64,000 nucleotides of DNA from Kappaphycus alvarezii (taxonomy: Eukaryota > Rhodophyta > Florideophyceae > Gigartinales > Solieriaceae). The DNA is taken from assembly GCA_002205965.3 (NCBI GenBank), contig NADL03000046.1:124001-188000 (forward strand), written 5' to 3'. Position numbers and translations under genes: made by a program. Positions 1 through 10,901 of the stretch are shown here, in pieces (positions within the stretch are counted from its first letter, which is position 1; the number at the start of each line of letters is the position of its first letter). The notes under the pieces are model-generated. The model made no database searches. It had not been told where the DNA came from and saw nothing but the letters and a program-made list of their open reading frames with translations.

Positions 1-1219
1 TGATTTAATATTTGAAAAATATGGTCGGTTCCTAGTGCCTCTTCCTCCGTGTAGTGAGGCAGGCTCACGGAGAATGCACAGATGTCTACGGTATGGCCTA
101 GAAAATGATCTTCCCAAAACATAACGCAGCAAATCGTTGGTAGACACGTGTGACAAGTGTGCGCTCACGGGCGAACTCTCTGGAGTACAATAAATTTCCG
201 TCATAGAGCAAGTACAGTACAGTATTCCACATTCGAAAGGCAAATGTTACCATCTGAGTCTTATTCCCGATTATTATTCTACAGTGCAACTAGTTGGGCG
301 CACGCTCGAGATTTCATGGAACGGCCAAAAAAGTGACTTTACAAAGCTTTTTCTTAATTTATCCGGCTTCAATCCAAACCGTCCGCAGTTGAACGGGGGC
401 TAAAAACCCCCGTTCCTACATACAAGGCTGGTAGTAAACACCTGCGTTTATTGTAGTACGATGTCTAACACATTCTCTGATCTCAGAAAACTATGGCCTG
501 AGAGTGCTTGAACACATTCATTATTGATTCACACCCCCACGCATAGTGGTCCTGACAATAAACAACCCAACGGAAGTCGTTACGGAGCACAACTTACATG
601 AAAATTGGCAATTTTTATTACTTTCCTCGGAAACTTCACCAAATGCTGGAACGGTACCATGCCATTTAGACCTTTGTGGAAAAAGCGAGGAACCGCCATC
701 TGCGACCAAGTAGAGATTCTCGTGGCAACCGCAGTTCTGTTACCCACTGGTACGGTACGGTACGGCACAGTATTGTTCATTGTCTGCTTCCACCAGTCCA
801 CCATCACCGTTAACTCCTGAAAGGAGCTCTTCCATGTTGCTACGCGCCTTTCCCCGTCTTAACTAAACCACTGGTCTCGTACGCGAAAAGTGACAGGCTG
901 ATCTTGACCACCAGCAAACGTTTAACGGTGGATCGTCCTCCAAAAGATATGGGTTTAGCCGGCGCATTGGCGCGTGAACTGACCTACTGTTTACTAGATG
1001 CATGAAACGAAGTAGCCCTCCTTCACGCACAGGAACACGAATGCACGTCCATCGTGAGGGACGTGTCCGTACCTGCAACATGAGCAGCGATGTTGGGAGA
1101 GAGCTACAAAGGAAGTCAATATGGCTTGCGCTAAGGCAAACATCTCCTTTTGACAGTGCGCAAAATAGTGCTAATACTCAAGAAAGAGAATGGGGTGAAC
1201 TGCGTGCTTCCCGACATCG
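1..1219. other. no recognisable gene
   Basis: Only short overlapping ORFs on both strands occur here and none shows a family motif. The stretch contains runs of the recurrent GTACAGTAC/GGTACGGTACGG-type word near 210-225 and 745-770. I see no LTR, inverted repeat or tRNA-like box. Confidence 0.6.
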
Positions 1220-1439
1220 ATGTTCTCTTGGTGTCTTTGCTCTAGGCTAGCGAGGCGATTTTACATCTGGCGCGCCTCCGCACACGCTCCCGCGCACGAC
1301 TTTGTCTCATACAATCGCGGTTGGAGGCTCTGTCTTCTTCTGCTTTTGCTGTCCCTCTGGTTTTGGACCCAACGCAACCACGTGAGAGACTTTAATTTCG
1401 CTGACTTTTTCATCCGTTCTCCCCATTGGTATATGCGCC

Positions 1440-1740
1440 TATTGCGTTTCCATCTTTGTGCTGCTTCCTGTATTCTCTCCGCTCTTCTACTTTCTGTCGT
1501 CTACATGCTCACTCCCGATCAGCTTGTCACTAATTTGCTCTCTTCTCAGACTTTATATGCCTCCTACGTTAAAGGGTCTTCTCTTGCCCATTGCGAAGTT
1601 CAACACATCAGTGGGTATTATCCGCCCGCGCAAGTACAGTAATGGCGCATTAGTTACATGATACAGGTCGTCTTTGACGAACGCTACAGCGTCGCGCAAA
1701 CCAGTGCTCCTAGCCGACGTGGACCACGTGGTTAACACTT
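1440..1740 (+). pseudogene. LINE tail, copy D (extreme C-terminus)
   Basis: The last part resembles the C-terminus of the LINE tail at 2070-3390. The frame around 1580-1740 reads NTSVGIIRPRKYS...SRKPVLLADVDHVV, against NTNAGVIPRRAYQ...SRTPLHVTDVDHP in the better copy. Similar spacing and the shared ending on DVDH make a common origin likely. The reading frame is broken by at least one stop near 1660 (TGA after ALVT). The upstream part, 1220-1440, is open and hydrophobic but I cannot align it. An alternative is chance resemblance of short peptides, so confidence is limited. It lies on the same strand as copies A and B, which follow within 2.5 kb. Confidence 0.38.
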
Positions 1741-2069
1741 CGTAGCAAAATGTTCGGTTCCTACGCTGGACCCCTAATACGGTACTGGGGGGGGGGAATC
1801 CTTTAATGTGTTCAAAACGTGAACCATACAGCTTTTACCCTTCAGGTATAATACATGAAGTAAATGATAATTACACATTATCCAGGTAGTGGGTTTAAGA
1901 ACATCTCCAGGCGACGGCTGAACCATCATCTACTCCAACAAAGACAAATGGGGGACCACAAGAGAATTCCACCATCTAAATACGAGATCCACACAGCTTA
2001 AAATACGCAACTTGACACACTGCAGGAGTTATCGTATGCTGCACAACACGGCATCACCCTGACACCAAG
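1741..2069. other. spacer with a poly-G run
   Basis: No coding signal. A run of eleven G residues sits at about 1785-1797. The spacer separates two LINE tails. Confidence 0.5.
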
Positions 2070-3390
2070 CGCGTGGAACCAAGTCTGTCTACCCATCCCT
2101 CTCGGAGGCCAAGGGTTTTTCCGTTATCGCCCCGTTTTTACATGTTGCTGCGGCCGCCAGCGTCATAGACGCTGCACCGGCCCGTGAACGGTCTGCCGAG
2201 TATACTACCCCGCGATCCGCCGCGCTGCTGGGACGCAGGTTCCGCGGGGACCGAGCCTTTCTCCTGGCCCAAACGCGGCCGCCTCTCCGCCAGTATTGCC
2301 TTGGAATACCGGGACGCACGTACTCCATTGACCTTGGACCTCTTGACCCCACCGCCCTTGCTGCCACACCTACCAACATCCAAACTCAACTAAATAGGGG
2401 AAAAGGGGGGTCTTTATTGAGATGTATTGATTGGCTGAAACCCATCTAGAGTTGCAAATCTGAATGTCATAGGGTGCAGCACGAGGCCTGGGCCAAGAAG
2501 TTCCGGCAAGACGACGCATGGGCAGCCTCCCCCAGCCCGGGTCAACACAGTGCCGACGAAATCAGGCGCCGCATCCGTGGCCTTGCCTTCCGACACGGCC
2601 CCGCCGCTGCATTCCTCTTCGCCCACCCAACCAATGCTACCAAGGTGTCGCGAGCCCACTGAACCATCATGCTATCCCGTCACCTCGGATTGCCGGTCTA
2701 CACCGACTCACTCCCGATAACCTGTCAGCATTGCAAGCGAAGCATGGGCCCTCTCGGCGATCACGCGGCTGTCCTCTGCCCTTCCGGGTTTGGCCGCACA
2801 CACCGTCACAACGCCCTCCGCAACGCGCTCGCATACCATGTCTTCCGTGCCGCAGGGCTCGACTGTCAGTACGAAGTGCCTCTCCTCATCCCTGGCACAG
2901 AGCTTCGGCCCGCGGACATCCTTGTCCACCCCCCACCGATCCGAGCAACGAAGAGACACGGCTGTCGCGTGTGACATTACCGTCGTCTCCCCCTTCAAAG
3001 CCGCCGTCCGCACCAAGGCCACCTCGGCCGCTAGCGGTGCTGCCTCATTGGCGCACCGTGACAGGGTACGGGACCTGGAACGCAAGCTGTCGCGCCGCCC
3101 CCCTGCACCGTTCGACACCACGACCCGTGCACTGAACTCTACGTTTCAACCGATAGCGTTTGATTCTCTCAGTGCGCCTGCCCCACAAACTCTTGTTTTG
3201 CTTGAGGAGTTAATCCCGCGAATAGCGCGGAGGTATAATACGAATGCAGGCGTGATACCCCGGCGTGCGTATCAGCGCCTTAGTTGCATCATCTGGTCGT
3301 CTATCGCTATGGCTTTCTGCTCGCGCACGCCGCTGCACGTGACCGACGTGGACCATCCGGTTAGTTCCTAGCCCTAAAGTCGGATCCTGC
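2070..3390 (+). pseudogene. LINE tail copy A: CCHC plus R2-type restriction-like endonuclease
   Basis: This looks like the C-terminal end of a non-LTR retrotransposon protein, the part that nicks DNA for target-primed reverse transcription in R2-like elements. In order: a linker with LPIPLGG-like motif (about 2085-2115); a segment AAAFLFAHPTNATKV (about 2605-2650); a knuckle CQHC...DHAAVLC (C-X2-C-X9-H-X4-C, about 2725-2785); RHNALRNAL (about 2805); RPADILV (about 2908); then DITVVSP (about 2970). R2 endonucleases share the series CCHC, RHN, K/RPD and downstream D. The C-terminus ends on DVDHPVSS with a TAG at 3369-3371. It is dead: frameshift near 2120, TGA at 2660-2662, and a frameshift near 2960 between RPAD and DIT. 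No reverse transcriptase lies upstream, so the copy is 5'-truncated, as LINE copies usually are. Family naming is from motifs only. Confidence 0.6.
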
Positions 3391-3435
3391 AGTGGACACA
3401 ACAGAAACCATTTGATGTAAACTTTTCACAACACA

Positions 3436-4165
3436 CTGGCAGACAATGCTCCGCAGTCACCTCGGACTGCCAGTGTACGATGACTCGATGCACTCAACTG
3501 CCACCACTGTGACCACCCTTGGACACCTTCGGGGATCACGCCGGCGACCTCTGCTGCCCTGGTTTCGGCCGTCGTCACCGCCATGACTCGCTCTATTATG
3601 CGTTCGCGACACACGTTACCCGCGCCGCGGTCTAGATACTCGGCAAGAGGTTCCGCTCCTCGTCCTGGCCACTGAGCTCCGGCCCGCTGATTCCTCGTAC
3701 ATCCCCCCCTAACCCCGGAAGGCACAGGGTCGCGCCCCATTGCGTGTGGCACCACTGTCGTCTCGCCGTTCAGGGCCGCAGTTCGTACCAAGGCGACCCA
3801 GGTTGCCGGTGGCGCTGCTGATGTGGCACCAGCGACAAGGTTACAACTCTGTAACGCAACCTCGCTCGACGCCTCCCCACTCCCTCAACTGACCCACTTC
3901 TGCGCCATACACGCGAACTTCACGTTTCGGCCTTTGGCGTTTGAGTCCCTGGGCGCCCCTTCCCCTGGTACCATTGCGTTTATCGAGGAGTTAGTTCCGC
4001 GGATCACGTGCAAGTGTCACTCGACACCTTCTTTTATCCGCCGTCGTATCTACTAGCAACTGAGTTGCACCCTCTGGTCATCCATCGCTCAAGCTATCCT
4101 GTCACGAGCCCCGATGCACATAGAAGACGAGGTACATGCGCAGTTCCCAGTGGATACTGAATGCA
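3436..4165 (+). pseudogene. LINE tail copy B
   Basis: Second tail of the same family, directly behind copy A. It begins at a segment (ACACTGGCAGACAATGCTCC, from about 3435) that is almost identical in copy C at 58.2 kb. It continues through the HLGLPVY segment, the decayed knuckle region, a TTVVS-like endonuclease stretch (about 3745-3765), and an open segment 3823-4056 with RPLAFESLGAPSPGTIAFIEE, equivalent to QPIAFDSLSAPAPQTLVLLEE in copy A. Several frameshifts and stops break it. The 3' end, about 4120-4165, carries GCGCAGTTCCCAGTGGATACTGAATGCATT, found also at the 3' end of copy C and in the fragment at 42.5 kb. This marks the common tail of the family. Confidence 0.58.
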
Positions 4166-4274
4166 TTAAACTTCTTCTCTTCTAGTGAAAGCATGACCAC
4201 TTACAGACGACAACCACGACGAAGAAAACTCTGGACGAACGAACTTGCCGACGGACTGACAGGGCTGCGCAGAC

Positions 4275-4583
4275 TGTGATTACACTGATTCTCAAAGGGG
4301 GTTTCTTAAACGAGAAGCTACGACGTCCGGTAGTGTTTTACCTGTTCGCACTTCGACGTCCGACGGTGTTGTAGCCGCAGGCAAAGGTTTCCTCGTCAAT
4401 CTTCACCTCTCTCCGCCCGCTACCCCGGCCAAAGACAACACAATATTGTATGTATTACTCCATTGCGATTGCACGACTCCCAATGTGCAATAACAACAAC
4501 CAAAGGGCTACTTGCGAGCTCACTGGAGGTACAAAATCACCTCTGCGACTACCAATGATGTAGTGCCAACTACAAATCTCACA
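4275..4583 (-). repeat. 3' LTR of copia element 1
   Basis: About 309 bp, starting TGTGATTACA on the plus strand and ending AATCTCACA, so the LTR has TG...CA ends. It matches 9681-9999 almost throughout, including a shared stretch CTACCCCGGCCAAAGACAAC. It directly follows CAGAC at 4270-4274. Confidence 0.85.
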
Positions 4584-4594
4584 TCGAGGGCGCT

Positions 4595-5940
4595 CTAAAT
4601 GCGAGCAATATCGTCCCTGATTATCCACTGCACCACTGCAGTCTTGTCAGCGCAAGAGACGAGTAGCTCGTCCAAGCCTTTGTTTCCATTGACCTTAGTC
4701 AAGCTGTCTGCAGGGTCATTACTGCCTCGAACGAGACCGACTTCCGTTATCTCGAACTTGTCATAAGCGTCACAAATAGAAGTGATATCAATGAGCAGTA
4801 TCTTCTCTGTCGGGGTATTGCCTTTGGTTATCACGTCGAACAACTGCTTCGAGTCGGTTAGCATACGAACGCAATCTCCCTACCAAAATTTTCTGCAGAT
4901 CAGACTTCAGGTGCAAACACAGAATCAAACGCATCAGAGAAAGCGTGCATCTCACCACCAAGAATTGATTGAACAACTCGTTTGGATTTGCGGCTTGCAA
5001 ACTCCAAGAGACAGCAGTTGTGATCTTTGTCACACAAGAGGATAAGATATCCTAACTGAGGTGTAGAGTCCCTGCTGGCAGCGAATGAGGCATCTGAGTA
5101 CACGCGAAGGTGCAACGAATTCTCGTCGAGCGGTCGGTAGATCATCGGGAGGGAATTCTCCTTCAGCTAGCGGATAACCTTATTCAATGACTTGACGTCA
5201 CCCTTTGAGAATGTTTCTTCAGTAACCTGCACGGGTTTATTGACATGAATGAATATATCTAGACGGGAGTGGCAGGTTCGTGCCACGGCGGCTCTCTTGC
5301 TTCGGAAGTCCTTGAACGAAGCGTACTCCGAAAGCAGCGTCAGTCTTCTGATCAGTGGTGACAATGTTGTCAACATTCTTTGATATTTCCATACCAAAGA
5401 AGGTAAAACTATAGTATTCGCGTTCCTTAGTCTCGAACCGATGCGAAATTTCATCAATGACCTGAACGAGTACTTGGTCACCTGCTCCCAAGCAGTCGTC
5501 AATGTAGTTACCAAACATGCCATGGGCGTGGCATTCATCCACATGAAGGTAGACAGACGGTTTGCCTCTGAGTGGGGAGATCCCCAAATCATCTTTCAAT
5601 AAGCGTTGTAATGTGTCTAACCAATAATTAACGGAGTCGCACAGTCCATAGAGCTGGCGTCTCACCTTAAGTAACTGTCCTGGGCGAAGGTTGAAATAGT
5701 GCTGGTCTTCGTTCTTTGGCTTGACATACACACCACGGGCGAATGACGCTTCGCTTTGAAAATATGCTTGCTTGATGTCGTTAGGGAAGATTCTGTGTCC
5801 TCGTATTACAGCAAAGGAGGCTATCATCTTGGTCGACCTTTGTTGCATGGTCGATGTGTTGTGCACCATTTTTTTCTTGTCGACATCAAGATATCTCGGC
5901 CCTATGTAGCGTGCCTTGGGTTTCTCCTTCGGGCTCAAAC
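4595..5940 (-). pseudogene. copia 1 reverse transcriptase and RNase H
   Basis: Polymerase and RNase H part of the copia polyprotein. Reading on the minus strand: PKEKPKARYIGPRYLD near 5930-5880 (RT start), a fingers/palm region with NDIKQAYFQSEA (about 5790-5755), the catalytic YIDD box in NYIDDCLGAGD (about 5510-5475), and FFGMEIS (about 5405-5385). RNase H follows with YSDASFAASRD (about 5100-5060), LGGEMHAFSDAFD (about 4965-4930), and a 3' end with RGSNDPADSLTK (about 4725-4690). The region is split among frames and is not functional. Confidence 0.75.
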
Positions 5941-5951
5941 TTTCTTCAGTG

Positions 5952-6296
5952 TCAAGTCAAAACGACCCCCAACGACATAAGCATTGTCGGGCAGATCTTC
6001 TTCATCGATGGCTTCGAAAACTCCACTTTGTAATATTCTTTAATCTCGTCTGCCTTTGCTTTACTGAAATGCTCGATGTTAGCAATTAGGTCCTTTGGGT
6101 TGAGAGCTCCAGTGATGTAAACTTCATTATCCTTCATCGTGACAAGAAATTCTTCATTGCCGATTGCATCAATGTTCTCCTGAGTTCTATTGCCAGCCGT
6201 AATGGTCTTCAAGTCTGCAATTACAGCGTCAATGTCAGCGAGTGGGTTTGGTTGTACAGCATTCGGCGGAGGTGAGGTTTCCTCATTGATTGGCAT
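5952..6296 (-). pseudogene. copia 1 integrase-RT linker
   Basis: Open stretch of about 114 codons between the integrase tail and the RT. It begins MPINEETSPPPNAVQPN, has an acidic and proline-rich start and no domain of its own. In copia polyproteins this position is the variable linker between integrase and reverse transcriptase. LNPKDLIANIEHFSKAKADE lies in the middle and leads towards the RT. Confidence 0.5.
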
Positions 6297-6311
6297 GGGT
6301 TTGTCAACAAT

Positions 6312-7130
6312 TTAATGTTTGAGTTTGTCAATAGGGAATTTGATCTCCCTTCCATCGAAATCTAAGGTTAATTGTTTGCCAGAAGTGTCAGAGAATTTGT
6401 ATGGGCCTTGCCAAGACTTATTTTTCTCACGGTAGACCAAAATATGATCGCCGGTACAGTAGTGTTTTTTGGCTGCGGATGCTGTGTTGCTCTGTAGGGC
6501 CTTTGAAACTCGAGACAATGCGATCATTTAGTAATTTCCTTGCCAGCATTATCCATCGCTGCGTTAGTCTGGGCATGTGAACGGGTGTGAGTGGTTTGCG
6601 AGGCATCACTCCAAATACAGGCAGAGGGGTCACAAGTCCATTAGGGCCAGCTGTGTCATCCAACACTTTGACTGCATAGCTCAGCACAGATTCCTTTTCA
6701 ACGTGAGGACGCTCTGCATTAACCTTACGGTATATGTATCGGAGATACGAGTGGTAGCTTTCACCAACACCTAGAGACTTGTGGCTTTCGATACCAGAAA
6801 AAACAGCTTGATTCCATGCCTGTTGCAAATGTCCTTGAACATCTTGCAATGAACTTCCCTCCAATATCAGTGTGTATTTGTACGGAGTCACCAACATAAG
6901 GTCTTGCCCAAATGTATTGGTAAGCGAAACCGCCGAGAATATCATTTCATCATATGATATTCTCGGCGGTTTCGCTCTCCAAAAATGAGGCGGCATTAAA
7001 CTTCGTATCCTTATCGACGCAGTGCAGCAACGGGTGTCCATCAATGTTCATAAGATCAAAAAAGGGGTGCGGTTGAAGACGATGTCTTCGTTTGGTAGAC
7101 TAATTCGGAAACGGCTTCGTCCTTTGCTTA
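6312..7130 (-). pseudogene. copia 1 integrase (core remains and C-terminal domain)
   Basis: The C-terminal end is clear: GDHILVYREKNKSWQGPYKF (about 6450-6390), the small SH3-like/GPY-type segment seen at the end of many integrases, followed by a short basic tail. Upstream, 7040-6430, is an open stretch with core-like sequence (HNS-like HSYLRYIYRKVNAERPHV, about 6750-6700). The catalytic core is only weakly visible. A perfect 23-bp inverted repeat sits inside this region (6923-6976). Confidence 0.55.
6923..6976. repeat. perfect 23-bp inverted repeat (hairpin)
   Basis: Arms at 6923-6945 and 6954-6976 are exact reverse complements around an 8-bp loop. The 5' arm begins AGCGAAACCGCCGAG. It lies within the integrase part of copia element 1 and looks like a local inverted duplication rather than a family feature. 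Confidence 0.9.
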
Positions 7131-7287
7131 GTCGTTGACAAATGTCACAGCTTCGTTCAATTCGCTCAAGTTCATGAATTTTGCCTTGGTCACATTCTTC
7201 AGGATTCGCACGGCGAAGGAAGGATTTAAGTCTTTGAGATTCCCGGTGGAAGAAATGACAATGAATTTTCTTGAGTTTATCTTCGGT

Positions 7288-7895
7288 TTACAGTATTTCA
7301 TCATGATTCCAGACGATGTACATGTGACCACGTCGCCGTTGGAGGTCAACTTTCCAATTGTTGTCTTCACCAACGAGTTTGCTCCTGCCAATGTCAATAG
7401 ATACAGAGAAGGAGTCCAAGAATTCCATACCAACATGTAAGGAAACGTCAACATCGACTACCTCGAATTCAAATTTCAGAAATGAAGTGTCGCCAACGGG
7501 TATGCGGATTGGCATGTACCCTAGGCTTGTAAATCGTTGGTCATCGAACTTGTAGATCCTGCCGTTTCCGTAGTCTTTCAGCTGGAATTGGACTCTTGAA
7601 ATTTGGCAGAATGCTTGAGCATGGAGTTTCCCGATCACGGAACGTTGTGCTGCAGTGTCAACGCAGGAGCCATGAAACTCACCATCAATCGCGCATAAGG
7701 CTTCAAGTATATCCGCTGGTCCCATTCGAACTCGTCATATTCGAAGACAGTAGCCACAGATTGCTCATCATCATCAGACATGTCATCTTCTAGGAGAGGA
7801 GGTAGTTCATCCTCGCCACCTGTGTCCTTATCTGTCTCTCTACACGAGGGCGGACGGGTGTAATGAATGGATGAGACGTATATAAACCTCGGCAT
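7288..7895 (-). pseudogene. copia 1 protease
   Basis: Aspartic protease segment on the minus strand. The active-site-like motif CVDTAAQRSVIG lies near 7665-7630, with the hydrophobic-D-T/S-A/G pattern of retroelement proteases, followed about 80 codons later by VGMEFLDSFSVSIDIGRSKL (flap/second half). An acidic stretch (EDELPPLLEDDMSDDDEQS, about 7815-7760) precedes it and joins it to gag. The region is broken. Confidence 0.6.
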
Positions 7896-8104
7896 TCGAT
7901 TTTTTAAAACAATTCCCTATCGGTGATACTGTTATCTGTAACATCATCATCTCCAGAGTCTGACTCATCATTTTCGTCGCTGTCGTCGAGTTGATAACAT
8001 ATCCTAGCCACCACGAGGTGTATGTTGTGTCCGAAGGTGCCGTTCTTCTTGGCATAGTACTCGGGTTTGTTGGCAGCAGCACGAGCAACATTAAGCCGCA
8101 TTTT

Positions 8105-9240
8105 TTAATGTTTCAGCATGTGATCTGATTTCCCGCAATTGAAGCATCCTGCAATTGACAAAGGATCAAACTGGCTAATTTTGGGGGGGGTTTGACGGAA
8201 AGCCTCCCTTGGGTTTGTTGAAGCGTACAGATGAGGATTTGCGGGCATATTTCCCTTGACCTGAAAACATGAAACCAGTGACGTTATCGTTATACGATAG
8301 GCCTCTTCCTTTCGCGCGAGAAAAAACTTCATCCTTCAGACGAGCAACTTCACTTTCCTTGCACAACTGCAACTTGGATTCCAGTTCGCCATAAAGGGCT
8401 TGGAATCTAAGGTTGTTGGTTGTTATGCGGGAAAGATGTTCTTCTGCCCAAGAGTACCCAGCGACAACAGAGGCAACAAATTCCACCTTGTGTCCCTCAC
8501 ATCAGTGTTTGGCAGATACCTGACGACTAAGTCTCATAATCAGCTTGTAAAACTTCTCGAGAGCTGTCAAAGTATCCATACGCTCCGAAACCAAGTTACT
8601 CATACGCAATTACTTTAGGAAAATCTTAACTGTGTCCTGACGCAAGGGAGAGTTGTATTCGCGGTCGATCATTTCCACGGCTTGTTCGAATGTAGCGGAA
8701 TACGGTTGAGAAACATCCAAGAAAAAGCGCTTTGCATCACCAAGTAACAGATTGTGGAGGAACTGCAACTTTCGGGCCGAAGCTAAGTTGTAGTCTCTAG
8801 ACATTTGACGATACTCATTCACATATTCCTGCCAACATTTTCCAAAATCTCCAGAGAACTTGAGTTACTTGCCTTGAAACGCATTTCCACGTTTTGAGCT
8901 AGCTTATAAATTGGTGTACCAGCTTGTGCTGTGTCAATTACAGTTACAGTTGATTGCGTATTCGTAGTCCCCGTGGGTTATCTTCGTCTTCATAGACATT
9001 GGAAGCCAAATTCATCATGATACGACAGGAATAGTTTACAGATATGTTAGCAACACGGCGGTCAAAGAAGTTACGCAGCTCAGAGTGGGCAGCTGGAACG
9101 ACGCATAAGCCCTTGCCAAAATATTTCGCGGGCGGGAAAATTTCACCAACTGCTCGAAGGAGATTGGTACCAGCATAAGATTCATCGCATTCGAGGATCC
9201 TGATCGAGGTCACGAACCTCTTCTGTATTTCGTTCATGCC
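8105..9240 (-). pseudogene. copia 1 gag with zinc knuckle
   Basis: Nucleocapsid/capsid part. It begins near 9237 with MNEIQKRFVTSIRILECDE, continues with a helical copia-type capsid segment containing KLQFLHNLLLGDAKRFFLD (about 8765-8710), and ends in a zinc knuckle GCFNCGKSDHMLKH (about 8155-8110) of C-X2-C-X4-H type. The region is split across frames. It lies directly after the 5' LTR and leader (9681-9240). Confidence 0.65.
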
Positions 9241-9680
9241 AGATAAAGTTTCCGGGGGATCTTCGTGATGAATGTCGGAACAACAGTCGGGCTTAAGGGT
9301 CCAGTCCTAGGAGGTGCATGCGAGCTGGTTGCATTTGTAAGCGTAGACATGTTTAATTTTTTGACAGTTCCAAAGTAGACCAGACACACAGAACTTAATC
9401 TTGATCTTGAGCGTTGAGTTTTGGTTGACTGCTGATTTCGCGAACAATTCCAAGGTTTGAATTAGTCCTCTGCACTAGCACGTTATGGGCACTACGTAAG
9501 ATTACCAGCGTGCTCTTTGTTGAACGATCTAGGAGCCAGAGGAACCAACAGGACTCGGCTTGTGCTCAGGTTGAGTCGGTGGGAGATTAGAAGGGGAGGG
9601 TAACAGAGTGGATACTGCTGCGGCGGTTCGGCTCTGCGTAGTGAGGATTGGAAAAGGGAAAATCAGAACAGATTGAACAA

Positions 9681-9999
9681 TATGATTACACTGATTTTCA
9701 AAGGGGGGGTTCTTAAACGGGAAGCTACCGACGTCCGGTAGTGTGTTTCCTGTTCGCACCTCGACGTCCAACGATGTTGTAGCCACAGTGAAAGGGTTAC
9801 TCGTCTAAATCTTCACCTCTCTCTCCGCCCGCTACCCCGGCCAAAGACAACACAATATTGTATGTATTACTCCCATTGCGATTGCACGACTCCCAATGTG
9901 CAATTACAACAACCAAACAAAGGGCTACTTGCGAGCTCACTGGGGTACAAAATCACCTCTGCGACTACCAATGATGTAGTGCCAACTACAAATCTTACA
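9681..9999 (-). repeat. 5' LTR of copia element 1
   Basis: About 319 bp, matching 4275-4583 with small indels. It ends at AATCTTACA (9999) and is followed by the target duplication CAGAC (10000-10004). I could not recognise a clear tRNA match at the adjoining primer-site position. Confidence 0.85.
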
Positions 10000-10004
10000 C
10001 AGAC

Positions 10005-10900
10005 CACGTTCCTTCGGAGACTTTAACCTAATACTAACCGTAAAGCTATCATTATTATATAAAACAAGGGACAGATTAAAAGACTCCCCACCCAGAATAC
10101 GGAACAGTATGAAATACTAAATATACTCAAAATTGCTGTCCGCACCTCTGCATCTACATTTTTTCAAATAAAAGAATTTATTTACGTAAAAAACAAAAAT
10201 TACTCATTTACTCAATTAGTTATTTAGAAACTCGGCAAATCAACGGCCACCTTTTAAAATATTTAAAAAACCTATGTTAAATTAAAACAATTAAAATATT
10301 TGAGTAGTTACGGACCTTATTATGGACAGGAAAGTCAAATTGAGGGTAAGTGCGGTTTTCAGAGAACTGTATTCTGAGCGATGAATGGTACTGTACAGAA
10401 CATTGGTTTTTTGATAGAAACCCGATTTTAGTCGGGTCTGTGGTATCACAGCCCAAAAGGTGTGACACGTGGAGCACGCAGCAAAATTGCTAGGGGAAGT
10501 CTACTGTAAGCCCTACAATCCGAGCATACAATGTCTGACACAACTACTGACCGTTGTGCTCAACAGGTTGCCTTCTCTTTACTGCGGCAAGAACAAGTGC
10601 TTACTTCTTCTGTCTGATGGCTAATGACTCTTGTGTTGGACTTGCTCCTCTACTTGGTACGTAAGCCCTTATATACACTTTTTGTAGCCACTCTGCATGT
10701 ATATAAAAGTACAGTACAGTGCAGTGTAGAGTTAGGCGACCATAAAAAATAAATTTTGTGGATACAGTAGCATTTTGTAATCAATTAATATCATAAAATT
10801 ATCTGGGCACTCCTGCTGAGCTGTAGCATTGTGCTGTCACAGCAAACCGTTTGCTTTCTAGGCTGGCATTATCACGAGCCCTTTTCGTATAACAGGGTCG
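10005..10900. other. no recognisable gene
   Basis: AT-rich spacer with A/T runs at 10150-10300 and GTACAGTACAGTGCAGTG near 10708-10728. No ORF shows a family motif. Confidence 0.55.
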
Positions 10901-10901
10901 C

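Larger units (their letters stand above)
4270..10004 (-). mobile_element. Ty1/copia element 1, full-length structure, broken
   Basis: A complete-structure copia fossil on the minus strand. LTRs at 4275-4583 (3') and 9681-9999 (5') flank an internal region with gag, protease, integrase, reverse transcriptase and RNase H in that order, the order that defines copia rather than gypsy. Target duplication CAGAC is read at 4270-4274 and 10000-10004. The two LTRs are roughly 93% alike by eye, so the insertion is not recent. The coding region is broken in about half a dozen or more places. The gag knuckle and the style of protease and integrase resemble copia lineages described from algae and protists, but I cannot assign a clade. 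Confidence 0.85.

Noticed and set aside
6923-6976. Rho-independent-type terminator
   Set aside because: The context is a eukaryotic element and there is no U-run; the hairpin is an inverted duplication.
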